Shown here: positions 25,547 through 34,447 of the stretch, one piece after another
Layout of the letters: each line of letters starts with the position of its first letter
How positions within the stretch are numbered: the first letter of the stretch is position 1
NCBI GenBank assembly: GCA_034429975.1
Contig: DAOUFM010000151.1
Coordinates: 1-64,000 of the forward strand
DNA length: 64,000 bases
Origin: UBA6170 sp034429975
GTDB lineage: Bacteria; Chloroflexota; Anaerolineae; Anaerolineales; Anaerolineaceae
Direction: 5' to 3'
The notes under the pieces: model-generated
What the model was told of the DNA's origin: nothing
Seen by the model: the letters and a program-made list of their open reading frames with translations, nothing else
The model's database searches: none
Position numbers and translations under genes: made by a program

Positions 25547-26403
25547 AAAGAGCAATCTCTTTTGAAAAAAAGCAAAGACGGAAAAAGACAATTCAGAAAA
25601 TATCTGGCAATGTATTGTACGTTATCCTTATTCTTTCGATGTTGATCTTCTTCTTGTTACCTTTTATTTGGATGATTCTGAATTCGTTTAAAACTCCCTT
25701 GCAAATTATTCGGCTTCCACCAGAGATCATTTTTAAACCAACTTTACAAAATTATGTAAATGTTTTCAAAACTCAGAATTTCTTAAAATATATCCTGAAC
25801 AGTATTATTGTTGGGGCCGGCTGTACCATCTTTGGTCTGATCATAGGGTTGCCAGCTGCGTATAGTATTGCAAAGTATAAACAAAACAAAATCGCCCTGG
25901 CAATTTTAATGTCCAGAATGGTTCCGGGGATTACTTTTCTGTTACCTCTTTTTATCCTTTTCCGAAAATTAGAATTAATTGGAACCTATACCTCATTAAT
26001 TATTAGCCACATGCTGGTTGGTTTGCCTTTTATTGTCTGGGTAATGGTTCCGTTCTTTGAATCGATCCCCAGAGACTTGATGGAAGTAGCGGTTGTAGAC
26101 GGCGCCAGTTCAGTTCAAACATTTACGCGCGTAATTTTACCTTTGAGTGGGCCTGGTATTGTTACCAGTTCTATTCTTTCTTTTGTTTTTTCATGGAACA
26201 ACTTTATGTTTTCAATTGTTCTGGCAATTGGGAAGACAAAAACTGTACCGGTAGCTATTTTTAACTTTATTTCATACGCCCAAATTGATTGGGGTGGATT
26301 AATGGCTGCTGCAGTTCTGATTACCTTACCTGTACTTGTTCTTGCGATTATTACCCAAAGATACGTTATTCGCGGGTTGACTGCCGGAGCAGTTAAAGGA
26401 TAA
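25543..26403 (+). CDS. Sugar ABC transporter permease (MalG-like)
   Basis: 286 residues, six membrane segments. The EAA loop reads DLMEVAVVDGASSVQTFTRV, then ILPLSGPG. The C-terminus ends YVIRGLTAGAVKG, the common ending of MalG-type permeases. Translation is coupled to the partner permease (ATGA overlap). It is the last gene of the LacI operon; a 9-bp hairpin lies 50 bases downstream. The basic N-terminal 30 residues are longer than usual but unremarkable. Confidence 0.92.
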   Translation: MKRAISFEKKQRRKKTIQKISGNVLYVILILSMLIFFLLPFIWMILNSFKTPLQIIRLPPEIIFKPTLQNYVNVFKTQNFLKYILNSIIVGAGCTIFGLIIGLPAAYSIAKYKQNKIALAILMSRMVPGITFLLPLFILFRKLELIGTYTSLIISHMLVGLPFIVWVMVPFFESIPRDLMEVAVVDGASSVQTFTRVILPLSGPGIVTSSILSFVFSWNNFMFSIVLAIGKTKTVPVAIFNFISYAQIDWGGLMAAAVLITLPVLVLAIITQRYVIRGLTAGAVKG

Positions 26404-26455
26404 GTTTAGAGAAAACCGTTTTTAACGAACCTCGAATAGACAATAGATAATTACT

Positions 26456-26480
26456 ACCACCTACTTGTCATGTAGGTGGT
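26456..26480 (+). terminator. Terminator-like hairpin
   Basis: ACCACCTAC (26456-26464) pairs perfectly with GTAGGTGGT (26472-26480) around a seven-base loop. The tail (GTTCCTTGG) is not U-rich, so it may need help to terminate. It separates the sugar operon from the metal module. Confidence 0.5.
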
Positions 26481-26533
26481 GTTCCTTGGTTAAATTTGTC
26501 TTGTCCTCAAAGCTAACAAACTTTTTTCCACTC

Positions 26534-26587
26534 TTGACCACTTTCGATAAAAAAGTTATAATTACCATAGTTGAGCAACTGTTCAAC
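26534..26587 (+). promoter_or_regulatory. ArsR promoter and operator
   Basis: TTGACC (26534-26539), 17 bases, TATAAT (26557-26562). Just downstream, at the expected start site, lies the imperfect palindrome GTTGAGCAACTGTTCAAC (26570-26587; 14 of 18 positions symmetric). The half-sites TGAGCA and TGTTCA fit the SmtB/ArsR-family consensus TGAACA. Autorepression relieved by metal is expected. Confidence 0.75.
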
Positions 26588-26611
26588 TGTTATTTAAGGA
26601 CAATTTGGATA

Positions 26612-26911
26612 ATGACGATGAACCTGATTTCAATTGAAACTGCTACGGATATGTCGCGATTGTTTGCCGCCTTGAGTGACCCAACCCGTGTACGAATCAT
26701 TTCCGCATTGGTGGAGGGCGAGGTTGGTTTTGGTGAACTGGTCGATCGGATTGGTTTAAGCCCATCAGCTATTTCTCATCAGTTGCGCGGGTTGAGAGAT
26801 AAGCGCCTGATTCGTACCCGCAAGGTTGGCCGGCAGGTCTTTATTTGTCTGGATGATGACCATATTCTTGAATTGTTTAAACGTAGCCTTGACCATGTTT
26901 CACATGAATAA
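26612..26911 (+). CDS. ArsR/SmtB-family metal-responsive repressor
   Basis: 99 residues. Winged helix with FAALSDPTRVRIISALVEGE and recognition helix LSPSAISHQLRGLRDKRLI; the wing is TRKVGRQVFICLDDDH. The C-terminal helix ends LELFKRSLDHVSHE, with Asp and His at positions like the alpha5 metal site of zinc/cobalt sensors. There is no Cys in the recognition helix, arguing against an arsenic or cadmium alpha3 sensor. I start at ATG 26612; the longer frame upstream would cross the promoter. It lies 64 bases before the metal ATPase it presumably controls. Confidence 0.88.
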   Translation: MTMNLISIETATDMSRLFAALSDPTRVRIISALVEGEVGFGELVDRIGLSPSAISHQLRGLRDKRLIRTRKVGRQVFICLDDDHILELFKRSLDHVSHE

Positions 26912-26975
26912 AAGATCTTTACGTTTAAGCCGTGCTCATAAAAGGAAGCAAAACACTTTCATTAAGGATTGATTT

Positions 26976-29306
26976 ATGGAAAAAACGATAGAACTTCAAA
27001 TCCCAGTCTTATTACCCGGTGTTAAAGATGAAGAAGATGAATGCTTGACCCGATTAGAAGAATCATTGCAGAATCACAAAGGAATACTAAAAGCACATTT
27101 AAAACGTGAAAAAAATCCGGTGGATTTGTGTCTTCATTACGATCCTAATTTGCTATCGATCTCAGAGGTACAACGTCTGGCAGAACGGGCAGGGGCACAG
27201 ATTCTCAACCGTTACCATCATGACACCTTTCAAATAGAGGGGATGGATTGTTCCGATTGTAGCCTGACGATTGAACACAGTTTACGTCGCATGGAAGGGG
27301 TACTATCTGTACAGGTTAATTATCCCGCTGCCAGGTTGTGGGTTGAATACGACGCTCGCAAAACAAATCGCAGTGCCATTGAGAAAAGAATAAAAGCCAT
27401 TGGTTATGAAGTTGTCTCTGAGGGATTGAACTCCTGGTATCAGGAAAATCGTGAAGTGATATTTAGTCTGATATCCGGGTTATTCGTATTGATTGGCTGG
27501 TTAGGCGGAAAGTTTTTGGGTATCCCAACTGCGATCAGTATTGGTTTTTTCCTGGCAGCTTATGTTTTTGGAGGTTGGGATATTTCTCAACATGCCTTCC
27601 ACGCTATAAAAGAACGCCATTTTGATACGGATTTATTGATGGTAATGGCTGCCTTTGGAGCTGCCATTTTAGGAAATTTTGTAGAAGGTGCACTTTTACT
27701 TTTCTTGTTCAGTCTTGGTCATGCTTTGGAGGAAAGAGCCTTGAATCGAGCCAGACGAGCTGTGAGTGCATTGGCTGAGCTTGCTCCAAAAACTGCTTTC
27801 GTACGGCGGGATGATGTGGAAAAGGAAATCCCAGTGGAAGGGTTGCTATTGCAGGATGTGGTGATTGTGAGGCCAGGAGAGCGAATTCCGGTGGATGGCT
27901 TGATCATAAATGGCAGTTCTGGGGTGAATCAGGCGTCAGTTACTGGCGAATCACTACCGGTCGATAAGACGTCTGGAGATCAGGTCTTTGCTGGCACCAT
28001 TAACGGTGAAGGCGCTTTAGAGGTAAGCGTTATAAGGTTGGCAAAAGATTCCACTCTTGCTAAGGTAATGAAAATGGTTGAGGAAGCTCAGGCTCAAAAA
28101 TCGCCCACCCAACAAACGGTAGAAAGATTCAGCCGCGTTTTTGTGCCGGCTATTTTGATTGCGACATTGCTGGTTATTATTCTTCCGCCCTTGTTTGGAG
28201 TATCCTGGCGCGATTCATTTATGCGGGCCATGACGCTTCTGGTGGCAGCTTCTCCATGTGCTTTAGCATTGGGCACCCCGGCTTCCATTTTAGCGGGTGT
28301 TGCTCAGGCAGCCCGAAATGGTGTTCTCGTCAAAGGGGGAGCTCATTTGGAAAACCTGGGCCGTTTAGAAGCTGTCGCTTTTGATAAAACCGGTACGATT
28401 ACGCATGGTCGCCCGGAAGTAACCGATGTGGTGGTCGTAAGAAGTTCAGAACAAACTTTGGTGTCCATTGCAGCAGGGTTGGAAGCACGATCAGCTCACC
28501 CTTTGGCTCAGGCAGTCGTTCAAAACGCTCAAAAAAGAGGGATCATCCCTGCTAAGGTTGAACGGTTTGAATCAATTACTGGATTAGGCTTAAGGGGCGT
28601 TGTAGCCGGAAAGACCATTCTGGTTGGTAATCAAAAATTAATGGAAAGTGAGAATGTCATCATGGATGAACCAGTCCAACGGCAGGCCCTGGCTTTCCAA
28701 CAGGCTGGTAAAACTCTGGTTTGGGTAGCACAAGATGGCATTTTAATCGGTTTGATTGGCCTGGCAGATACTTTACGACCGGAAGCCTCAGCAACAATGA
28801 AAGAACTCAAAGACCTTGGAATTGAGCATACCATCATGCTGACCGGAGATAATTCCAGAGCAGCTGATACAATTGCACAGCAGGTTGGGATTTCTGAATT
28901 TCGGGCCGATTTGATGCCTGAGGACAAGTTAGCGGTTATTCGCCAATTGGTAGACCAATATGGTAAGGTAGCAATGATAGGCGATGGTGTCAACGACGCT
29001 CCCGCTCTGGCGAACGCTACAGTTGGGATTGCCATGGGCGGTGCCAGTACGGACGTCGCTCTGGAAACCGCGGACGTAGCTTTAATGGGTGATGATCTCT
29101 CCCGGTTGCCTTTTGCAATTGGCTTGGGACGTGCCACCCGGAGAATCATTATTCAAAATCTGGCGATTTCAATGGGTGTTATCGCAGTGTTGGTCTTTGC
29201 TTCGCTCACCGGACTGGTAGGAATGGGGATTGCAATTGTTTTTCATGAAGGCAGTACGCTGGTCGTAGTTGCTAATGCTCTGCGTTTGTTAGCTTATCGA
29301 GGATAA
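26976..29306 (+). CDS. P1B-type heavy-metal ATPase, P1B-4-like motifs
   Basis: 776 residues. The first 80 residues resemble an HMA fold without its Cys pair; a second HMA domain has GMDCSDCS (Cys92, Cys95). Then come a membrane pair, the actuator domain with VTGESLPVDK, a metal-path motif SPC (in AASPCALALG), phosphorylation site DKTGTITHG, HP motif (SAHPLAQ) and GDGVNDAPAL. The last membrane segment has HEGSTLVVVANALRLL. SPC with HEGST is the signature of subgroup P1B-4 (cobalt, iron or zinc efflux), not the CPC of copper or zinc/cadmium pumps. Exporter role fits the ArsR upstream. Confidence 0.88.
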   Translation: MEKTIELQIPVLLPGVKDEEDECLTRLEESLQNHKGILKAHLKREKNPVDLCLHYDPNLLSISEVQRLAERAGAQILNRYHHDTFQIEGMDCSDCSLTIEHSLRRMEGVLSVQVNYPAARLWVEYDARKTNRSAIEKRIKAIGYEVVSEGLNSWYQENREVIFSLISGLFVLIGWLGGKFLGIPTAISIGFFLAAYVFGGWDISQHAFHAIKERHFDTDLLMVMAAFGAAILGNFVEGALLLFLFSLGHALEERALNRARRAVSALAELAPKTAFVRRDDVEKEIPVEGLLLQDVVIVRPGERIPVDGLIINGSSGVNQASVTGESLPVDKTSGDQVFAGTINGEGALEVSVIRLAKDSTLAKVMKMVEEAQAQKSPTQQTVERFSRVFVPAILIATLLVIILPPLFGVSWRDSFMRAMTLLVAASPCALALGTPASILAGVAQAARNGVLVKGGAHLENLGRLEAVAFDKTGTITHGRPEVTDVVVVRSSEQTLVSIAAGLEARSAHPLAQAVVQNAQKRGIIPAKVERFESITGLGLRGVVAGKTILVGNQKLMESENVIMDEPVQRQALAFQQAGKTLVWVAQDGILIGLIGLADTLRPEASATMKELKDLGIEHTIMLTGDNSRAADTIAQQVGISEFRADLMPEDKLAVIRQLVDQYGKVAMIGDGVNDAPALANATVGIAMGGASTDVALETADVALMGDDLSRLPFAIGLGRATRRIIIQNLAISMGVIAVLVFASLTGLVGMGIAIVFHEGSTLVVVANALRLLAYRG

Positions 29307-29349
29307 AAAACCACAATGCATTAAAAAGGCGTCCTTGTGCATTAATTAA

Positions 29350-29922
29350 ATGAAAGGCAGCGAAGTGGCGCAAAGAAAACTTAATACGTGGCAAGAAACG
29401 AATAGAATAGATGATTATCTTGCACGAATTGCAAAAAATGATCGCAAAGCACTTTCGGAACTATATCAAATGATCAGTGCTCCGATCTATAGCTTCGCAC
29501 TTTCAATTTTAAAGAACACGCATGATGCGGAGGATGTTTTGCAAGATGTTTTTATTGCCATAGTAAGCTCAGCCAGTAATTATCAGACATACAAAAAGCC
29601 AATGGCATGGGTGATGACCATTACCCGGAACCTGAGTTTGATGAAAATTCGGGATTCCAAAAAAGACAGCGACATAGCCCAGGACGATTGGGAACCATAC
29701 TTGGCGTCAAACGAAAATATGACATCCCAGGATCGGTTGATCATCCAGGAGTGCTTGCAAAATTTATCGAATGAAGAGCGTCAGATCGTCGTTTTGCATG
29801 CTGTCGCTGGATTAAAACATCGCGAGATCGCCAAGAGTCTTTCTCTTCCTCTGCCAACTGTTCTTTCAAAATATTGTCGGGCTATGAAAAAACTGAAGAA
29901 CCATTTAATGGAAGAGGAGTGA
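29350..29922 (+). CDS. ECF-type RNA polymerase sigma factor
   Basis: 190 residues. Sigma region 2 spans roughly 30-95 (ISAPIYSFALSILKNTHDAE, DVLQDVFIAI), region 4 about 130-185 with LSNEERQIVVLHAVAGLKHR and the helix-turn-helix EIAKSLSLPLPTVLSKYCRA. The ATG at 29350 has no ribosome site; a GTG at 29365, with AAAGG eight bases before it, may be the real start. It lies 43 bases after the metal ATPase on the same strand with no strong terminator between, so cotranscription is likely. The anti-sigma gene follows after four bases. Confidence 0.87.
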   Translation: MKGSEVAQRKLNTWQETNRIDDYLARIAKNDRKALSELYQMISAPIYSFALSILKNTHDAEDVLQDVFIAIVSSASNYQTYKKPMAWVMTITRNLSLMKIRDSKKDSDIAQDDWEPYLASNENMTSQDRLIIQECLQNLSNEERQIVVLHAVAGLKHREIAKSLSLPLPTVLSKYCRAMKKLKNHLMEEE

Positions 29923-29926
29923 TCGC

Positions 29927-31285
29927 ATGAAAAACAAGATCATTGAAGAAAAGATAAGGCAGGCATTTTCTAATTCAGTTCCGGATGTTCTTGATGAAAT
30001 CCTCTCCAAATCTGAAAAACAGAAAGGAAGAGTGATACTTATGACTGAAGAAAGAAAAACAAATCTATGGTTTCGATGGGCAGCCAGTGTAGCGGCTGTA
30101 TTTGTCCTGCTGGTTGCTGGAGTGTTTGGATCATTTTATTTAAACCAAAATATATTTGTAGCATCTACTGTCTCTTTAGATGTTAATCCAGGCATTGAAA
30201 TAAAAGTCAATCAAAGAGATAAGATTCTAGCTGTAACCCCAATAAATGCAGACGGCAAAATTATTCTGGGAGAAATGAACTTTAAAGGAAGTACTTTGGA
30301 TGTCGCCATTAATGCTATTATTGGTTCGATGTTACGCAATGACTACCTTAATGAAAGGACCAACTCAATATTAATAAGCGTTCAAAATAATGATCCTGAG
30401 AAAGGTGCCAGACTTCAAGAACATCTAACGCAAGAGGTCAACTCATTGCTGCAAACAAAAACATTTAAAGGAGCAGTTTTAAGCCAAACGATTCAGGGAA
30501 AAGGAGATCTCCAGAAATTAGCGGAGACCTATGGAATTACAATGGGTAAGGCTGAATTAATTCGGAAAATTGCCGAGCATAATCCTAATTATCAATTTTC
30601 CGATCTTGTTTCTTTAACCATCAATGAATTAAACTTATTATTAAACAAGGAGCAATATCAATTAGGCACAATTGAAAGGGTAGGTCAGGCAAGTGATAAG
30701 GCATATATTGGAATCGAAGCCGCTAAGGAAATCGCCTTTACGCATGCAGGGGTAACGCCATCCGAAGTTACTTCCATTAAGATTGAAATGGACTGGGAAA
30801 AAGGTATGATGATTTATGAAGTTGAATTTAAATCTAATGGATTTGAGTATGATTACGATATTGATGCCAAATCGGGTGAAATTCTAAAATTTGAAAAAGA
30901 AAAAGAAAGCCAGAAACCAGAATCTACTCAACCAAAACCAACTGAACAGGTTAAACCTACTGAGTCCCAAGTCTATATAGGAGAACACAAGGCCATTCAA
31001 ATTGCTTTGGCACACGCAGGTTTGTCACAAGGAGACGTTACGCGCCTGCAAGTTGAGATAGAAAGAGAACATGGCGTTTGGATCTATGAAGTTGAATTCA
31101 GGTATGGCGGATATGAGTATGAATATGAGATTAATGCAATGACTGGTGAAATCATTAATATTGAAAAAGATCAGCATGCAGAGAAGTCCAAAGACCAAAA
31201 CGAGGGAAAAGGAGATCATCATGAAGAACTACCCAAAGATCATGATGACCATGAAGAGCATGAGGATCACGAACATCATCCATAG
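29927..31285 (+). CDS. RsgI-like anti-sigma factor with two PepSY domains and His-rich tail
   Basis: 452 residues. A short cytoplasmic part (about 1-45, the likely sigma-binding segment) precedes one membrane segment (about 47-68). Outside follows an RsgI-N-like domain (VSLDVNPGIEIKVNQRDKIL), then a helical region. Two PepSY repeats come next, about residues 263-320 (YIGIEAAKEIAFTHAG) and 345-405 (YIGEHKAIQIALAHAG). The C-terminus from about 415 is rich in His, Asp and Glu (DDHEEHEDHEHHP), a likely metal-binding tail. GAGGAG precedes the ATG. Next to a metal exporter and its sigma factor, this suggests sensing of extracellular metal. Confidence 0.8.
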   Translation: MKNKIIEEKIRQAFSNSVPDVLDEILSKSEKQKGRVILMTEERKTNLWFRWAASVAAVFVLLVAGVFGSFYLNQNIFVASTVSLDVNPGIEIKVNQRDKILAVTPINADGKIILGEMNFKGSTLDVAINAIIGSMLRNDYLNERTNSILISVQNNDPEKGARLQEHLTQEVNSLLQTKTFKGAVLSQTIQGKGDLQKLAETYGITMGKAELIRKIAEHNPNYQFSDLVSLTINELNLLLNKEQYQLGTIERVGQASDKAYIGIEAAKEIAFTHAGVTPSEVTSIKIEMDWEKGMMIYEVEFKSNGFEYDYDIDAKSGEILKFEKEKESQKPESTQPKPTEQVKPTESQVYIGEHKAIQIALAHAGLSQGDVTRLQVEIEREHGVWIYEVEFRYGGYEYEYEINAMTGEIINIEKDQHAEKSKDQNEGKGDHHEELPKDHDDHEEHEDHEHHP

Positions 31286-31426
31286 TAAACTAACCAGCCA
31301 ATACTGACCAGGCTTCATGGTTAAATTTACATTTCTGGAGTTAACCAAATGGCAATAGGGGGCACATTGGTTTACGAACGAATGTGAACACACGCCAGAA
31401 AGTTAATCATTTGCATAAAAGTGATT

Positions 31427-32764
31427 CTAAAGATTTTCCAATTCAGCCAGACTCTTTTTGGTTATGGGGTAATAACTCAACACCCATACCCCAATGAGAA
31501 TAATTGCTGCCGGAAAGAGACAGAAAATACTGCGGATACCCATCAGAGTTTTTTGACTTTGATTCACGAGATTGGGTATATATCCAAAAGCAGTCAACCC
31601 CATTCCAAGCGAGAAACCAGCCAGTGAACTGCCTAGGTTTGGTCCAAAGCTCCAAATTCCATAAAATACCCCTTCAATTTTTTGTCCGGTGCGGAGTTGA
31701 TGGTATTCAATTGCATCAGGAACAATTGACCAGGGCATGACATAAAAAGTAGACAAACCCGAACCAGCAAAGGCAGCCAAAAAATAAATCCTGGAAACAT
31801 CCTCAGGTTTAAGGAAAAATAACATTACCATCCCCAGGGCTAAAATACTCATCCCAATCATATAAGCTTGCTTTTTCCCAATTTTCTTACTCACCCATAC
31901 CCAAAAAGGAATGAAAACCATCGAGGTTAATAAAAGAACCAGGAAAGTCAGAGAAATAAGATCTTCCTGACCGATGTAATATTTCAAATAATAGATCAGG
32001 CTGGAACTAATGGTGGTAATGGCGAATGTATGTAATATATAGGTAATTGCGACCAGGATAAAGGGTTTGTTTTTTAGAGCTGACTTATACAAACTGACCA
32101 TATTTTCATCATGTATTTGCGGAGCATTACGGTCTTTTCCTTTGGTGCCCCAAAAAACAATCAGACTCATGAGAATAAAAATGAATCCATAGAGAGCAGC
32201 AACGGAAGAAAAACCAACAGCTTCATGGGTGAATAAACCTACCAGGATCGTGGTCGCTCCCGCGGCAATCAAGGTGCCTACAATAGCGGATGCCATGCGG
32301 AAACCGTTCAGGCTGGTACGTTCGTCAAAATCTTTGGTGAGATCAGGGGTCAATGCTGAATAAGGCACATTAACGATGGAATAAGAAGTGACAAAAAGAG
32401 CATAAATCAATAAATAGTAAATAAATTTACCTGCCTGCGCCTGCACAGGTGATCCGCTAAAAAGTAATACGAGAAAAATACCCACCGGCACAGCTCCGTA
32501 GAGAATAAAGGGCCTCCGACGACCGTACCGGCTGCTCGTACGATCGGTGATGATGCCGATGAAAGGATCAATAATACCATCCACGATGCGGACAAGGGTT
32601 AAGACCAGGCCTGCCAGAGAAGCTTTCAGCAGAGAAATGTCCGTCAAATAGTAGAGAAGGAAGAAACCAATTAGATTAAAAACCAGATTCGCTCCCAGGT
32701 CACCAACCCCATAGGATAACTTTTGTCTAAAAGATAATTTACCAGCACTGCTTTGCAAATTCAT
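31427..32764 (-). CDS. GPH-family (glycoside-pentoside-hexuronide) cation symporter
   Basis: 445 residues, 12 membrane segments, MFS fold of the MelB/YihO/XynB type. It opens KLSYGVGDLGANLVFN, the GPH hallmark, and has DPFIGIITDRTSSRYGRRRPF (loop 2-3 signature) and PYSALTPDLTKDFDERTSLN. I chose ATG 32764, which has TTGGAG upstream; a longer frame to 32800 overlaps the GH13 gene. It likely imports a glycoside with sodium or protons. It is the last gene of the minus-strand sugar operon, giving this locus both a symporter and a divergent ABC importer. Confidence 0.9.
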   Translation of the reverse strand: MNLQSSAGKLSFRQKLSYGVGDLGANLVFNLIGFFLLYYLTDISLLKASLAGLVLTLVRIVDGIIDPFIGIITDRTSSRYGRRRPFILYGAVPVGIFLVLLFSGSPVQAQAGKFIYYLLIYALFVTSYSIVNVPYSALTPDLTKDFDERTSLNGFRMASAIVGTLIAAGATTILVGLFTHEAVGFSSVAALYGFIFILMSLIVFWGTKGKDRNAPQIHDENMVSLYKSALKNKPFILVAITYILHTFAITTISSSLIYYLKYYIGQEDLISLTFLVLLLTSMVFIPFWVWVSKKIGKKQAYMIGMSILALGMVMLFFLKPEDVSRIYFLAAFAGSGLSTFYVMPWSIVPDAIEYHQLRTGQKIEGVFYGIWSFGPNLGSSLAGFSLGMGLTAFGYIPNLVNQSQKTLMGIRSIFCLFPAAIILIGVWVLSYYPITKKSLAELENL

Positions 32765-32796
32765 TATTTTCTCCAATCCTGTAAGAAAATTTACTC

Positions 32797-34443
32797 TCAA
32801 TTAATTAGAATTATTAAGACGCCATAGGGTTTCAACTCAATATGATTTAGATCAATCGATTTCTTTTCTTGATTGAATGGCCAGGCTAGTAGAGCCATGC
32901 CAGTTTTTTTAACGCTATTAATAAAAGAATTTTCGGTTGTCTGATCAAGTGAAAAAGATAAATTTTTATTTGAGAAATTCAGAAGAACTAAAACACTTTC
33001 TTCTTTTGTTTGTCTTAGAAAAGCGTAAACACTTTTCGGTACTAAAGTAATCGGTTGGTACTTTCCAAGAGACAAAGCTTCGGATTTCTTTCTCAACCAG
33101 ATCAGTTTACGATACCAGGTGAGTAAAGAATTTGGAGATCCATCCTGGTGCTCTACATTAATCGATTTGTAATTTGGATGCACAGGTAACCATGGTTTCT
33201 TGTCTGAAAAACCAGCATAAGCTGAAGCATCCCATTGCAGCGGCGTTCGAGCGATATCGCGTCCAGGGTGGAATGGCCAATAGTGCACCCCAACCGGATC
33301 CAGTCGCTCGTGGCGTTTTATTTTTCCGTTCAGCATGCCAATTTCTTCACCCATATAAAGGAAAGGAGTTCCGCGTAAAGTAAGGAGCATTGTTGCGGCT
33401 ATTCGGGCACGGTCAAGTGTACTCTTCCCTTTAGCAAATCGACTGGCGTGGCGGGGCATATCGTGGTTGGAAAGAAAATAGCATGGCCAACCGCGCGACC
33501 CAATGGCCTCTTCCCAGCGCCTTACCTCTTTTTTAAAACTTTTGACCTGGAATGGCGCTGCAGAAAAAGAAAAATTGAAAACAAGATGGGTTCCATCATC
33601 CTGTTCTCCATAATATCGGGATGCTTCAAGCAGATTGTTATTAAAGATCTCAGCTACCAGCATGGTGCCAGGATACTGGTTAATCAATTGCCGCATTTTC
33701 TTCCCTACTTCAACTGCTTCAGGACGGTCTCGATCAAAAATGTGTTGTTGCATTTCATAAGGCCGTTTTCCCAGACAATAAGGATTACTTCGGAAAAGAT
33801 CGTCTTTATACACAAAATTCAATACATCTATCCGAAAGCCATCAATACCTTTTTTCAACCAGAATTCCATACAACCTAACATGGCTTTTTCGACTTCCGG
33901 ATTTCGCCAGTTAAGATCAGGTTGCTCAGGCAACGAATTATGGTAGTAATATTGTTGCGTTTTTCTATCCCAGGTCCAGGCGCCACCTCCAAACATACCT
34001 AACCAGTTATTAGGGTAACGACCGGGAACAGGGGCATCTTTCCAGATATACCAGTCTCTTTTAGGATTACTTTTGCTGGAGCGAGATTCGATGAACCAGG
34101 GATGCAGGTGAGAGGTAACTGAGGGAACAAAATCCATTAAAATGCGAATACCCCTGTTGTGGGCCTCACTGATCAAACGGTCGAAATCTTCCATGGCTCC
34201 ATATTGTGGGTCAACGCCTTGTATATCCATGATGTCATAGCCAAAGTCGTATTGGGGAGATGGATAAACAGGATTCAACCAAATAGCATCAATCCCGAGT
34301 GAGTTTTCGGTGCCATCATTCAGATAGTCCAGTTTAGAAATAATCCCATTCAGATCTCCGATACCATCAGAATTTGAGTCTTTGAAACTGCGAGGATAAA
34401 TCTGATAGCAGACTGCCTTTTTCCACCACTCAATTTGAGACAT
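32797..34443 (-). CDS. GH13 alpha-glucosidase family enzyme with altered region I
   Basis: 548 residues, close to oligo-1,6-glucosidase length. Catalytic nucleophile D206 (GFRIDVLNF), acid/base E265 (LVAEIFNNN) and the transition-state pair H327-D328 (LSNHDMPR) are present. Region I, normally DxVxNH, reads DFVPSVTSHLHPWF at 104-117: the Asn-His pair is Ser108-Val109, so the His that contacts the sugar in subsite -1 is missing. No signal peptide, so it acts in the cytoplasm on imported alpha-glucosides. ATG 34443 is preferred (AAGGA upstream). It lies between a GPH symporter and kinases. Confidence 0.88.
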   Translation of the reverse strand: MSQIEWWKKAVCYQIYPRSFKDSNSDGIGDLNGIISKLDYLNDGTENSLGIDAIWLNPVYPSPQYDFGYDIMDIQGVDPQYGAMEDFDRLISEAHNRGIRILMDFVPSVTSHLHPWFIESRSSKSNPKRDWYIWKDAPVPGRYPNNWLGMFGGGAWTWDRKTQQYYYHNSLPEQPDLNWRNPEVEKAMLGCMEFWLKKGIDGFRIDVLNFVYKDDLFRSNPYCLGKRPYEMQQHIFDRDRPEAVEVGKKMRQLINQYPGTMLVAEIFNNNLLEASRYYGEQDDGTHLVFNFSFSAAPFQVKSFKKEVRRWEEAIGSRGWPCYFLSNHDMPRHASRFAKGKSTLDRARIAATMLLTLRGTPFLYMGEEIGMLNGKIKRHERLDPVGVHYWPFHPGRDIARTPLQWDASAYAGFSDKKPWLPVHPNYKSINVEHQDGSPNSLLTWYRKLIWLRKKSEALSLGKYQPITLVPKSVYAFLRQTKEESVLVLLNFSNKNLSFSLDQTTENSFINSVKKTGMALLAWPFNQEKKSIDLNHIELKPYGVLIILIN

Positions 34444-34447
34444 GATT

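Noticed and set aside
26465..26611. N-terminal extension of the ArsR protein
   Set aside because: The extension is translated from the promoter and operator region and resembles no ArsR N-terminus; the ATG at 26612 fits the family.
31317..31347. TGGTTAA/TTAACCA hairpin between the anti-sigma and GPH symporter genes
   Set aside because: A 7-bp AT-rich stem with a 17-base loop and no U-tract; too weak to name as a terminator.
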